Positions 34,011-45,829 of a DNA stretch of 64,000 nucleotides are shown here, in pieces; position 1 is the stretch's first letter; each line of letters starts with the position of its first letter. The stretch covers positions 11,476,828 to 11,540,827 of the forward strand of contig CM060342.1 of assembly GCA_030674155.1 (NCBI GenBank), read 5' to 3'. The notes beneath the pieces are model-generated. The model was given only the letters and a program-made list of their open reading frames with translations, had not been told where the DNA came from and ran no database searches. The stretch is from Stramonita haemastoma. Lineage: Eukaryota; Mollusca; Gastropoda; Neogastropoda; Muricidae. The translations under genes and the position numbers were made by a program.

Positions 34011-34827
34011 GATTTCATTTCAGACAGGCGAAGGGCTAGCACTTTTACTTCTTGTCATCCTGTTTGCTTGTTCAATGCGCTCATTTGTTTTCATGCATCA
34101 TGACATCAGCTTGTCCATTCTTTTCATTACATCTCAGTCCCAGAAGTCTACATGGTTCTCAGTGATAGCATGCGTGGGGCCACCAGCACACGATGGCCTG
34201 CACTCTTCAGTTATTGGTGTGTTAAAGCGGTGGCCTGTTCTAACTAATTTACACAGAACATCATCACCATTGCTCTTTACTGATAAGTAATCAAAATACA
34301 ATGCAATTGCAATGACTCAGTATATGCAGTGCAATGCAATGCATACTGCACAGTACAGTTACACTACAAGTACAGTGTGATACAATACAAAACAACATAC
34401 GACAAGAAAGTTAAACAATACAGTGGCCGTTGATCATATTCACTATTTCTGGTCTTTCTGGTTCCTACCCAGTTGGCAAGCACGCTCACTTTAACTAGGG
34501 TAGTTTTTAATTCAGATATTATTTTCTAGTTTCCTGCTGTTCATCAATCTCTCACCTGTCTTCAGCGTGTTCACATCAGTAAAGATTTATTACTTCATAG
34601 AGATTGTGTGTGGGGGTTGTGTGTGCTGTCGTGCAGTGGCAGCATGCACGCAGCACGTGTGTAAATTTAATTTGGAAAACTTTGTGATGGTTGGTGTGCA
34701 AGTGTAGGTGATGCGATGGCTTTGTTTAAAATTATTTATTGTCAATAAAAATATAGCACTGTATAGAATCTATACTTCTATGTTGTCTCTCATTTCCTTA
34801 TTTGTTTCTCTTGTCTTCTTTTTCAAG

Positions 34828-35016
34828 GGTGTATTGACACATGGTGTAGGAAAGGACCCGAAGAAGCAGTGACAATCAGTGGCTGACTGATACATTGACT
34901 AAAACTCACAGTTTCTGGATCGCCAGGCCTGGAAAGACTGTCATGAAGTCTGTTGCAATTCAGCAACACCCTGTGGACTCCTCCTTGCCGGCTCACCAAG
35001 GAAAAGTTCTTCTACG
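34828..35016 (+). CDS. SBNO1: SBNO exon 20, copy 2 (damaged)
   Basis: Acceptor tttttcaag, donor gtatgt. Starts GVLTHG, then is poorly alignable, then DRQA, TVMKSV and finally TKEKFFY in the frame that joins exon 21. Vertebrates have GALTHG, ALEIVMKSIV and EFFKDV. The exon ends match better than the middle. Confidence 0.6.
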
Positions 35017-35298
35017 GTATGTACCATCGTTGGTGGCTTTGTGGGGTTGGCATGTGGATCATGCATGTGTAAGTGTGAATGTGTCTGGGTTTTAAAAAAA
35101 AAAAAAATTTTAAATTTTTATTTCTTTCTTTTATTTCTTTTATATCGAGGATAATGTCTGTGAACGTGTGTGTGTGTGCACATATACCTGTATTAAACGA
35201 ATTGAAGGTTTGAAGGGTAATTATCTCCCCCCCCCCTTTTTTTTTTTAAAGAAGCATGGTTGACTGATGTTCTTTTTTCTTGTTGTTGATGTTTACAG

Positions 35299-35376
35299 AA
35301 GTGAAAGACGCCTTGGAAGGCGTGGGTCTCATCACCATCTGCGATCGTGAAACCAGAGCAGCTACTCTGGAAAAAG
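35299..35376 (+). CDS. SBNO1: SBNO exon 21
   Basis: Acceptor gtttacag, donor gtgagt. Encodes EVKDALEGVGLITICDRETR then AATLEK, matching vertebrate [25 protein letters not shown]. Intact, unlike its copy at 33945. Confidence 0.93.
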
Positions 35377-36293
35377 GTGAGTTTTCATTGTCAAACAGGC
35401 GAGGGCTTAGTCCACTTTCAATCTCCTGTGTCATCCCTGTCTTGCTGTTCCCATGCCGCTCATTTTGCTCTTCCTGCCTCAGCGACGCATCAGCCTTTCA
35501 TGTCAGTTCATGTCACATCCTCAGGGCCAGAAGTCCACAGGGAGCTCATCATCAGTGTTAGGCTGCAGTGGGGCCACCAGCCAGGGAGGCCCTGCACTGC
35601 TTCAGGGTTACTTTGGTGGTGTTCAGTGGTGGCCTATTCTGAGCTAATTTACACAGAACACCATCCACCATGCTCTTTACTGATAATAGTATAACTATAC
35701 TAAGCAATGCACTACAGTGCAGTGTGATACAATACAAAACAAAAAGAATAAAGTTTTGAACAATTTGCTCATTCACTATTTCTGGTCCATTGATCTGGAA
35801 CGACTTCCCCATCTCCATTTTGCCAAAGACCTACTTTAACTTAGGATGGTTTTTAATCCAGCCTCAAGACGTACTTATTTTCAACCTAGGATTTTTCCCT
35901 GCTGTTTCATCTCTTAATCTCCCCCTGCCTTCAACATCTGAATTCCCCATCATCCAGCCAAAGTGTATTACCTTCATATATATATGTGTGTGTGCGTGTG
36001 TAAATTTGAATTTGTATTAACTTTGTGATCGGTTGAGTGTGTAAGAGTAGACTGAATGCGATTGCTTTGATTTGAAATTTTTTTGTTGTTGAAAGTATAG
36101 CACTGTATAAATTCTATATTATTCTCCTGTTCTTCTTCATCATCATCATCAACATCATCTTCTTCTTCTTCTTCTTCTTCTCATAATTGTATGTAGCGTC
36201 AGTGCTTGGGAAATTTTGGAAGTTTTGGAAATGGGACCAGAATGGAAGGTGTAGATATAGATATATATATGGCTGACTGATGACGTGTTTCAG

Positions 36294-36440
36294 ACTACAC
36301 CAACATCAGCAAGTTCCTGAATCGCCTGCTGGGTATACCCACGGACCTGCAGAACGCTCTGTTTGAATACTTCAGCAACACCCTGGCAGCAATCATCCTC
36401 GACGCCAAGCGCTCAGGCCGCTGGGACATGGGCATTTTAG
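36294..36440 (+). CDS. SBNO1: SBNO exon 22
   Basis: Acceptor gtgtttcag, donor gtaagt. Encodes [40 protein letters not shown] and WDMGIL, matching vertebrate [31 protein letters not shown] and YDMGIL. Confidence 0.97.
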
Positions 36441-36474
36441 GTAAGTCCCGCCTTTGTGTGCTCAATAAGGTAAC

Positions 36475-36770
36475 TGTGACAGTGGCAGGATGGTTAAGAC
36501 GTTCGCCTGCCAATATGTAAATTGTGAGTTTCTGGGTTTGTACCCAGCCTCGCCCTTTCTTCCCAGTTTGACGAAAAAATCGAACTGAATGTCAAAGTCA
36601 TTTGGATGAGACTTGAAACCGAGGCCCCGTGTGCGAATGCACGCAGAACATCTTGCACACACGTTAAAACCCTGTTCCACCTTTTGGAAGAGTAGGCCAT
36701 CGTGTGCCGGTAGGAGCGGATGACAAAATTATAACAAACCAGCATGCACACAGGTGTCGTGTTTAGACAC
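36475..36770 (+). mobile_element. SINE family B variant
   Basis: Head ggatggttaagacgttcgcc, body ggatgagacttgaaaccgag and gaagagtaggccatcgtgtg. The end cacacaggtgtcgtgtttag resembles the family C junction. Confidence 0.85.
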
Positions 36771-36854
36771 CATCCCTGAGGAAAAATCGGGAAGTTGGAG
36801 TCCCAGAGCGGCTCGGGGCTGTAGGTATATGGCAACATTCTGGTGGCTCCTGCG

Positions 36855-37055
36855 ACGGTACTGGAACCATTCTTACCGGTCAATGCCCTTCCAATGGATC
36901 ATTCTAGTGCCGTGGAGAGGGGGGGTCTGCTGCATGGGTAACAGCTTGCCCTCCATACATACTTGCCCAGGCTTTGTGCTCTAAAGACTAGAGCGCAACT
37001 CCATACTCTTCTGAGACTGCAACTCCATAGTCTTCTGAGACTGATGAGTGCCTAC
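36855..37055 (-). mobile_element. Repeat family D
   Basis: ggtctgctgcatgggtaaca, cccaggctttgtgctctaa and agtcttctgagactgatgag; reverse complement of the copy at 58945-59080. Confidence 0.75.
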
Positions 37056-37167
37056 TACTACTAACCCCCCCCTTTTAAAAAAAAAAAAAAATAGTCAAGC
37101 GTCATTGCTTAATGTACAGGCATGGTACATTTCTGCAAATGTGTGGAAATCTGAAGAAAAAAAAAAA

Positions 37168-37175
37168 ATTAAAAA

Positions 37176-37216
<41 letters not shown>

Positions 37217-37376
37217 ACTAGTACTCTTATGCAGAAGGGGGTGGTAGGAAGAGGGGAGTGGGTGGGTGTGGTGGCTTTTCCTGGTTGTTCCACCAGCCTC
37301 CCTTTTCTTTTTGATGGAAAGCTCTCTCTCTCTCTCTCACTCTCACTCTCACTGGCACACACGCACATATGCACAC

Positions 37377-37444
<68 letters not shown>

Positions 37445-37450
37445 CAGACA
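37168..37450. repeat. Poly-G, (CT)n and (CA)n arrays
   Basis: G homopolymer at 37168-37215, short CT near 37322, (CA)n at 37378-37437. Confidence 0.95.
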
Positions 37451-37483
37451 CACTGTAGGAAACACAACGTTGACAGACAAACT

Positions 37484-38232
<749 letters not shown>

Positions 38233-38327
38233 ACGTGGGCTCTGGCCAGGAGGTGGTGAAGAAGCTGGAGACCAAAGTGTTTGTGGGCAAGTCAGCCACC
38301 AACTCTGCCAGGACTGAGCTGAGCACG
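38233..38327 (+). CDS. SBNO1: SBNO exon 23
   Basis: Fifth and only complete copy; acceptor gtgcacag, donor gtaagt. Encodes DVGSGQEVVKKLETKVFVGK then SATNSARTELST, matching vertebrate [20 protein letters not shown] in position. Phase 0 at the end. Confidence 0.93.
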
Positions 38328-38382
38328 GTAAGTCATCGTTTGGGTCACAATGGCCCCCCCCCCCCCCCCCCCATTTGGGATG

Positions 38383-38705
38383 GGATAGCATAATGGTCAG
38401 TTCGACTCCCATTGGAGGGGATTTTTTCCCCTGGAGTTAACAACATCAGTGCTGACTCCTCTCTCCCCAAAAGTCTTTTCGGATGAGACTGTAAACCGAG
38501 GCCCCGTGTGCAAACGCACGCAGAACATCTTGCACACACTTAAATTCTGTTCCGCTTTTCGTAAGAGTAGGCCATTGTGTGCCAGTGGGAACAGATGATA
38601 TTTACACAACTGCATACACACGGGGACTGGGTGAAAAAAAGCACATGAGTGCTTATTCCATTATCCTTGATATAAAAGAATAGATAAATGAATAAATAAA
38701 ATTTT
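38383..38705 (+). mobile_element. SINE family B
   Basis: Body from gggatagcataatggtcag through ccttttcggatgaga-type and ttcgtaagagtaggcc blocks to the A-rich tail. Part of the tRNA head is lost. Confidence 0.88.
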
Positions 38706-39059
38706 CTTCCTAGTTTCCACTGTTGCATTGCACAAATCCAACATCACTCAGTCCAGAGTGATAAATTTAGCATGCCCCTTCCTTTTACCTAGTCCCAGGT
38801 GTGGTCAGTTCCTGCTATAATTAACACCAGCTGGCCCGTCTGGGCTGGGCTGGGATGAAATATTTACTATAAATTAGCCGCTGAGAGGGGTGGAAAGTGG
38901 GGGAAACTGACTGCATTGCTGTCTGCAAACAGTCACTGAGAATGGAATTGGATCAAGGAAGAAGTGGGAGTTTCATCATTGTCAGTTTGGAGAGATGGTT
39001 ATAATAGATGAAATTGGGTAGAAAGGAGAAAAAACCCAACCAACATTATTTACACCAGG

Positions 39060-39165
39060 TTGCCCTGATTTCAGAATGTGGTTACCTAATTAGGGGGGGG
39101 GATGGTGGCATACACAAAAATTTGACCATTGGTGAACCTTGGAGCTCTAGGCGAGGAATGGGGAA
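39060..39165 (+). mobile_element. SINE family C tail
   Basis: tcagaatgtggttacctaat, gaccattggtgaaccttgga, gctctaggcgaggaatg. Confidence 0.78.
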
Positions 39166-39674
39166 AAGAAAATCACAACACATTCATAGCAAGAAGTTAA
39201 GACAATTGTCATTTCTGCAGTCAAGTCAGGTGTAAGAGGTTAACATTTATCAACACTGGAGACTTACACAGACATGATCCTTGCTCAACAAGCTTGAAAG
39301 AAATAAACTAAAAGATGCTCCTTGAAAAAAGTATAAGTAGAAAGTGAAAATCACCTGTGCAACTGATGTACTTTGTGTGTCCTGAAAACCACGGTATATT
39401 TCTAATTTTGGAGGTATAGTATGCCTTTGATAACCCAAAAAGGTTTTTGCATGTGTGCTAGCTGTGGTTTAAAAAAAAAATTTTTTTTCTTGGGAGAGTG
39501 TGCTAGCTGTGTTGTTACCAGCTGTGCTTTGAAAAAAAACCAAAACGGGTTTAATTTTACTATTATTTTTCGTTTGTTACCATCTGTGCTGAAAACAGAC
39601 TAGGGGAAATGTTCATCAGTTGCCTGGCGATTTTGGCTGTTGTGATGACCGTGTTGTTTGGGATTGTGCCACAG

Positions 39675-39767
39675 ATTCAGGTGGAGAGAGGCATGCCCTG
39701 GGACCGCGCCCTCAAAATCTGGCAAAAGTGCAACGCCCAAGAGGAGGGCTTCTACACCTCCACACAG
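39675..39767 (+). CDS. SBNO1: SBNO exon 24
   Basis: 31 codons, phase 0 at both ends; acceptor gtgccacag, donor gtgagc. Encodes IQVERGMPWDRALKIWQKCN then EEGFYTSTQ, as vertebrate [20 protein letters not shown] and DGFYLSLQ. Confidence 0.95.
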
Positions 39768-40374
39768 GTGAGCCACTGACTTAACGAAATGCTGGAGTTT
39801 TAGGAAGAAAGAATGTTTTTAGCTCCTCTCTTTCTTTGCATGTTTTGGTTATTTTCTTTTTGTCCAATTGCACATGTGCATTCAGAAGTGGGTGCTGATT
39901 GTGAAACTCAACAAACCCATCTGTGGTAACCTTGTGTATTCAAATGTTGTTTATCCAAAAGAAAACAAAAAGATCAACACGGGATTGGAAATATTAGTGG
40001 ATTTATTTATTTCTGCAGTTTTAGTTTTATAAAAATTTTCAATTTCATTAAAGTCCATGTATGCACTGCAAAGTTATTGCATGTTAACCCTAGTAGTGTG
40101 TGACGACCTTTGACAGCCAGACCACAGATCCTGGAATATTCTTGGAGGATGTAGGTAGTTATAATTGAAAGCTTACATTAAGTTAACATGCAACAAGTGT
40201 CCTTTCGCTCTCCACTATTTGCCAAGTCATCTTGAACATAAAATTGTGCTGACGTGGTTATCACACAAAGTTCCTGGTATCACAGCTGTTTTTGCACGTG
40301 ACGTAAATTGTCAGCAAAAACACTTGTGTCAGTGAGTTATGAAAGGACCTTCTGAATAGCCTCGCTCTTCTTCA

Positions 40375-40705
40375 CAGTCTGATGGAAAAATGGAATTGTA
40401 TGTTGAAATCCTTTGGATGAGACTATAAACAGAGGCCTCATGTGCGAATGAACGCACAACATCTTGCGCACACATTAAAAAGCCTTTCCACCTTTTGGAA
40501 GAGTAGGCCATAGTGTGCTGGTAGGAACGGATGACAGGGAAACAAACCCAACCCAGCATGCACACAGGTGTCGTGTTTGGACACCATCCCTGAAGTGGGG
40601 AATTCATCTACCTAAATGGTGAAGAGAGAGAAAAAAAAAAAAGGGCTGCATATGCATAAGGATCGCTATTGGTGAACCATGGAGTTCTAGCCAAGGAATG
40701 CAAGA
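40375..40705 (+). mobile_element. SINE family B body joined to family C tail
   Basis: cctttggatgagactataaa, gaagagtaggccatagtgtg and ggtgtcgtgtttggacacca, then aaatggtgaagagag and ttggtgaaccatggagttct. It links the two repeat families into one longer element. Confidence 0.8.
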
Positions 40706-40748
40706 AAGCAAAAAAATAAAGAGGGATGTATGGTGGTGTGTTGTTCAG

Positions 40749-40895
40749 GAGCGTAATGGCAAGCGCACAGCGGCCCTTGTGGTGAGGCAGGGCAGCAACA
40801 AGAAGAAGGAGAAGGTGTACAGCCTGCACCGCCCCAACACAGGCCTGCAGGCGCGGGCCGAGACCATGGAGGAGATCAAGAAAAAATACAAGAAG
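40749..40895 (+). CDS. SBNO1: SBNO exon 25
   Basis: 49 codons, phase 0; acceptor tgttgttcag, weak donor gtcggg. Encodes ERNGKRTAALVVRQGSNKKK then VYSLHRPNTGLQARAETMEE and IKKKYKK, matching vertebrate [27 protein letters not shown] and LKKKYKK. Confidence 0.95.
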
Positions 40896-41394
40896 GTCGG
40901 GGTCTTGTCTTTTTATTATTATTATTTTTTTTAAATCTTATTTCATTTTTCTTTTTCTCTTCTCTTTCTCTCTTTATCTTTCTCTGTCTCTCTATCTCTC
41001 TGTCTCTCTTTGTGTCTCTGTCTGTCTGTCTCTGTCTGTCTGTCTCTGTCTCTGTCTCTCTCTCTCTCCCCCCCCCCCCCCCCACCCCCCCAAGTTTTTG
41101 TTGTTGTTTGTAGTGTGACTGTTCTTCCATAAGAAAAACTGATTGATGTTATCATTAAAGCATTCCTACTGTTTGCTTCATACTCAGAGAATCTACTGCT
41201 CTGGAAGGGAAGAGAGGAATGCAAGGTTTAATTGAAAAAGATTTGGGGGAGGGGGGTGGGGTGGGGGTAATGGAGTTAGGGGAGTCTTGATATTATTGTG
41301 TTGTGTGGTTAGTTCACTCTTTGCTTTCGAGATTGCATGGTTGTGTATACTGTCAGTTTCATTATCCAGCAGTTTATGACTGTATGTTACGAGG

Positions 41395-41495
41395 ATCCCT
41401 GAAGTTCAAGTGTGGTTACCTTAATGATGGGGAAGAAGGGTTGCACATACAAAAGCTCACCATTTGTGCACCTCAGAGCTCTGGCTGAGGAACAG
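41395..41495 (+). mobile_element. SINE family C tail
   Basis: tgaagttcaagtgtggttac, cttaatgatggggaagaag, acctcagagctctggctgag. Confidence 0.75.
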
Positions 41496-41609
41496 AATGG
41501 AGAAAAAGAAAAAGGATAAAAATGTTACAAATTGTGCAGGGAACATGCATGTCAGTGGTAAAGTTTTCAGCAGTTTAAAAAAGGTGATTAAAAATATGTG
41601 TGAGTTCTA

Positions 41610-41781
41610 TGTGCGTTGCAGGTATTAAACAAGGTGCAAGTTGTGTGTGCATTTCAGGTGTTGCATAAGGTACAAGTTGTGCGTGCGTTGCAGGTGTTGC
41701 ATAAGGTACAAGTTGTTGTGTGTGTGCGTGTTGCAAGCAGGTGTTTGCTATAAGGTACAAGTTGTTGTGTGTGCGTTGCAG
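41610..41781 (+). repeat. Five-copy array of the exon 26 splice-acceptor segment
   Basis: Units of about 35-45 nt with gcgttgcaggtgttgcataa and ggtacaagttgt. Copies start near 41613, 41650, 41683, 41726 and 41772. The last is the true acceptor gttgcag|gtgttg of exon 26. Confidence 0.9.
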
Positions 41782-41858
41782 GTGTTGCCCGGTGATGCGG
41801 AGGAGTGGTGGCAAAAGCAGTACGAAGTCTCGGCCTCCATTTGCATTCATGCGTACTG
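41782..41858 (+). CDS. SBNO1: SBNO exon 26
   Basis: Acceptor gcgttgcag, donor gtgagt. Encodes VLPGDAEEWWQKQYEVSASI and CIHAYW, matching vertebrate MHWLDQYNSSADTCTHAYW. Confidence 0.93.
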
Positions 41859-42069
41859 GTGAGTCAGTCAGTGGTTGTCTTCCCTTGTACCACACTCGTC
41901 CTTTTCTTCCCTCAGTCTCTGGTTTGTCGTTCTGTATACACTGTAGACGGCAGTATATCTCAAATCTGGTGCATTGTTTTGTTTCTTGTGATCTTCATAA
42001 TTTGGCAGGATCTGTCTGTGTGTGTGTGTGAGAGAGTGAGGTCACTCTAGTGCATTTGTGTACTTTTGG

Positions 42070-42070
42070 T

Positions 42071-42124
<54 letters not shown>
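42070..42124. repeat. (GT)n microsatellite
   Basis: GT array in intron 26, followed at 42243-42305 by a short plus-strand family D fragment (ccatcagtctcagaagacta). Confidence 0.95.
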
Positions 42125-42126
<2 letters not shown>

Positions 42127-42400
42127 AGGGAGGTTCCAACATTTTGACCCACTTGGTGCATTTTTAAAGTTTGAAAATCGTCAAACTTTTTTTGTCGTTT
42201 TCTTTTTGCTACACCATCACCTCTTAAATAGCCTTCATGGGTAGTAAAGTAGGCACCATCAGTCTCAGAAGACTATGGTAGTTGCGCTCAAGTCTTTTCA
42301 TTCACTCCTTCATGGGTAACTAGGCTGTAAAGAACTCTGTGAACTCTCACTCCATGGAAACGCACCCTGAACCTTTTTTTTTTTTTTGACCTGTGTCCAG

Positions 42401-42596
42401 GAACGGCAACTGCAGGAAGGTGAGCCAAGGCCTGCCCTGCGAGATAGGTCTGCGCACAAGGCAGTACCACGTGCTGTCAGGGTCGGTGCTGTCGTGTGGT
42501 CGTCGGTGGAGGCCGTCATGTCCTCCATGCCTGGAGGCACCTCCAGCAAGATGCAGGTTGTGCGTCTGAGGGCCAGTGCCGATGAGAAGATCGTCG
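42401..42596 (+). CDS. SBNO1: SBNO exon 27, one single-base deletion
   Basis: Acceptor ctgtgtccag, donor gtaagt. Encodes [20 protein letters not shown] and [12 protein letters not shown]. After a missing base near 42493 (gtcgtgtgg) it continues in the next frame: [20 protein letters not shown] and [15 protein letters not shown]. Vertebrate: [36 protein letters not shown] and MQIVRLRTEDGQRIVG. Confidence 0.94.
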
Positions 42597-42719
42597 GTAA
42601 GTGCCAGGTTTTGGTCTGGTCACGGCTAGGGCTTGTTTTTTTGTGTGTGTGTGAGTAGTAGTAGTCTGTCTCTATTCTTGCGCGAGTCAGTTGTAAAAGA
42701 AGGGGCGTTGTTTTCGATT

Positions 42720-43490
42720 TGTTTGTTGAAATGTTCATGTGTGTGTTGTGTGTTTCTTTGTAAAGAGTTGATGACTTGTGTTGCTGTGTGATTTGTTTGT
42801 TGAAATGTTCAGTGTGTGTGTGTGTTTCTATGTAAAGAGTTGATGACTTGTGTTGCTGTGTGATTTGTTTGTGGAGATGTTCAGTGTGTGTGTGTTTCTG
42901 TGTAAAGACCTGATGACTTGTGTTGCTGTGTGATTTGTTTGTTGAGATGTTCGTAGTTGTGGTGTGTGGTTGTGTGTGTGTTTTATTAAAGACCTGACGA
43001 CTCATGTTGCTGTGTGATTTGTTTGTTGAGATGTTCAGTGTGTGTGTGTGTTTCTGTGTAAAACCTGACGACTTGTGTTGCTGTGTGATTTGTTTGTGAG
43101 ATGTTCAGTGTGTGTGTGTGTTTCTGTGTAAAACTTGACGACTTGTGTTGCTGTGTGATTTGTTTGTTGAGATGTTCAGTGTGTGTGTGTGTTTCTATGT
43201 AAAGACTGATGACTTGTGTTGCTGTGTGATTTGTTTGTTGAGATGTTCAGTGTGTGTGTGTGTGTTTTTATAAAAACCTGACGACTTGTGTTGCTGTGTG
43301 ATTTGTTTGTTGAGATGTTCAGTGTGTGTGTGTGTGTTTCTATGTAAAGACCTGATGACTTGTGTTGCTGTGTGATTTGTTTGTTGAGATGTTCAGTGTG
43401 TGTGTTTCTATATAAAGACCTGACAACTTGAGATGTTCAGTGTGTGTGTGTTTCTCTTTAAAAACCTGACGACTTGTGTTGCTGTGTGAC
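42720..43490 (+). repeat. Minisatellite, about ten 65-95 bp units, spanning the exon 28 acceptor region
   Basis: Unit: gacttgtgttgctgtgtgat, ttgtttgttgagatgttcag, (TG)n, ttctatgtaaagacctgat. The last unit carries the real acceptor: gctgtgtgactacag|gcagt. Confidence 0.93.
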
Positions 43491-43495
43491 TACAG

Positions 43496-43815
43496 GCAGT
43501 CTGATTCCCCCGAGCTGTGTGGCCCCTCTGGTGAACGTGCTGAGCTCTCGCTCCTCAGAGACCTTAGTGCTCAACTGCACGCTTCAGGGAGCCGTCAACA
43601 GCCTGAACAACGGCCTCCCACCATTCAACTCCTCCGCCTCCTCCTCCTCCGCTGTAGCCTCCTCCTCCTCCTCTTACCCGTCCTCCTCCACACACAATGG
43701 TCCCACACAGAGAAGCAACGGGGTAGGAGATGGGGGTGATCACTCCCAAGAGGCAGCAGAAGTGCCCCCCCCTCCACGGCAGACAGAGCTGTTGAGCATG
43801 CCCACGTTGATCTGA
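43496..43815 (+). CDS. SBNO1: SBNO exon 28 (C-terminus, stop TGA)
   Basis: Starts GSLIPPSCVAPLVNVLSS, matching vertebrate GLIIPANCVSPLVNLLS. A Ser-rich tail with TCC codon repeats and a PPPP motif follows, ending SMPTLI and a stop. The tail beyond the conserved block is lineage-specific and probably disordered. Confidence 0.93.
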
Positions 43816-43869
43816 GAGAGGGGAATCACCGTGCGGGTTGGGGAGGCTTCTTAGGAGGTGGTCGGAAAG

Positions 43870-45050
43870 ATTTGCTGCTCAGAAAAGTTTTTAAATTTTT
43901 TTTTTAGTGATTGTACATTCAGCCTACTTCGAAGACCAGAAAGATTTGCAGCCTTCAAAAGTTTTTTTTTCCAATATTGTTTAGTGATGATATATTCAGC
44001 CTGCTTTGAGGACCAGAAAGATTTTGCAGCCCTGAAAAGTTTTTTTTAGGGCTTGTATATCAAACCTGCTGTGAAGACCAGAAAGATTTGCTGCCCTGAA
44101 AAGTTATTATTTTTTTTAGTGATCATATAATAAATCTACTTAGAGACCAGAAAGATTTGCTGCCCTGAAAAGTTAAATTTTTTTTTAGTGATCCTATAGG
44201 AAGCCTACTTTGAGACCAGAAAGATTTGCAGCCCTGAGAAGTTTTGTAGTGCTCATATATCAAACCTACTGTGAAGACCAGAAAGATTTGCTGCCCTGAA
44301 AATTTTTTTTTTTATTATGTGATGGGGTGGTAATTAGATTACCTCCCATGCGATCAGAGCCCTGTCGCAGCATTGTGTTACAGACACACCTGCGAATTGT
44401 GCGATGCTCTGTTTCCATGGGTGGTGGTCAAAAGCCCTCCATTGCATACTCTTTGCCTTCATGGTGAACGGTAGAATTTATGCAGCCTCTTTTTAGAGGT
44501 CATATCCTAACTGGCTAGCTGTACCCACCCGAGAAGCTGTGCAGAGATGGGACATCACATAGGCCCCTATGTCCACTCTGTTACAATTTTTTTTTTTTTT
44601 TTAGTGATCATATATCAAACCTATTCGAGGACCAGAAAGATTTGCTGCCCTGAAAAGGTTTTTTTTTTTTTTTTTTAGTGATCATATAGTAAGCCTACTT
44701 CGAGACCAGAAAGATTTGCAGCCCTGAAAAGTTTTGTAGTTGCTCATATATCAAACCTACTTTGAAGACCAGAAAGATTTGCTGCCCTGAAAAGTTTTTA
44801 TTTTTTTTAGTGCTCATATATCAAACCTACTTTAAAGATCAGAAAGATTTGCTGCCCTGAAAAGTTTTTTTTTTTTTTAGTGATCATAAATCAAACCTAC
44901 TTTAAAGATCAGAAAGATTTGCTGCCCTGAAAAGTTATTATTTTTTTTAGTTATATCAAACCTACTTTGAAGACCAGAAAGATTTGCAGCCCTGAGAAGT
45001 TTTGTAGAGCTCCTATATCAAACCTACTTCGAAGACCAGAAATCTGAATG
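43870..45050 (+). repeat. Minisatellite of about 14 units of about 65-75 bp with T-runs, interrupted
   Basis: Unit: agtgatcatatatcaaacct, actttgaagaccagaaagat, ttgctgccctgaaaagt followed by T(8-18). A non-repeat insert occupies about 44320-44590. It starts 55 nt after the SBNO stop codon. Confidence 0.93.
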
Positions 45051-45829
45051 CAAGAAGGTTAAAGAAATCAAGGGCATCATGCAAGATTATTTTAAGCTAG
45101 CTTGTATAAGGACTAAGGAATTTTGGCACACATGAAGTTGGATGTTTTAATGAACACGAAGGTCATAGATATCTAGTAAATCAAGGATGATATGTTGACC
45201 AACAAAAAAGACATAGAAACAAATCAGTAGAGAAATTTAGGTACACAGTTGATAACCATGAAACATAGAAATAATCAAAGAAATGAAAGTGAATGTTGTA
45301 ATCAACATATTGCACACAGAAACAGTCCAGGAAGTGTTAGTGCAATATTTTAATCAACACAAAAGGACATATAATCAACACAAGAGTCTACAGAAAAGAC
45401 ATAAAATTTGGGGGCTGTCACCTTGAAAGTACAATGGACAGTAATTTAGTACTTGAGGTAAAGTATGTGACACAAAACGCTCATGAGAGGAGTTTTGATT
45501 AATGCAAAGCATAGAAGTAGATTTACAAAAGAAAAGAAGAAAGAGGTGGTTTTTTTTTTTTTTGTGGCTGCATGGATGAAGGATCCTGACCTCTACCTTC
45601 ACTGCTCAACCCCACATCCCCACTTTGTGAACGGACATCAGACGTGCCTGTGGGATGCAGATACAGCCTCTGAATAACCCAGACGAATGTCAAATCAGGA
45701 TCTTCTACACTATAATCCAGACGAGATTCATTATTTTTGTCTTCATTTATTTTTCTTCCTTTTTTTAATTTTTTTAAAATTTTTTTAAAAACTTGTGCTG
45801 GGTTGCTGAGTTTTTAATACTGAACTATC

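Larger units (their letters stand above)
33590..36115 (+). repeat. Tandem duplication of the exon 20-21 region, two copies of about 1.2 kb
   Basis: Copy 1 is 33590-34785 and copy 2 is 34820-36115. Shared landmarks in order: aaggaaaagttcttctacgg, cagaagtgaaagacgcctt, acaggcgagggct, ggggccaccagc, ctaatttacacagaacac, gtgatacaatacaaaacaa, attcactatttctggt and tatagcactgtata. Divergence is high and mostly in small indels. Confidence 0.8.

Noticed and set aside
42310..43005. 231-codon minus-strand frame with repeated THTEH-type units
   Set aside because: It is antisense to exon 27 and the intron 27 minisatellite; the repetition comes from the unit length.
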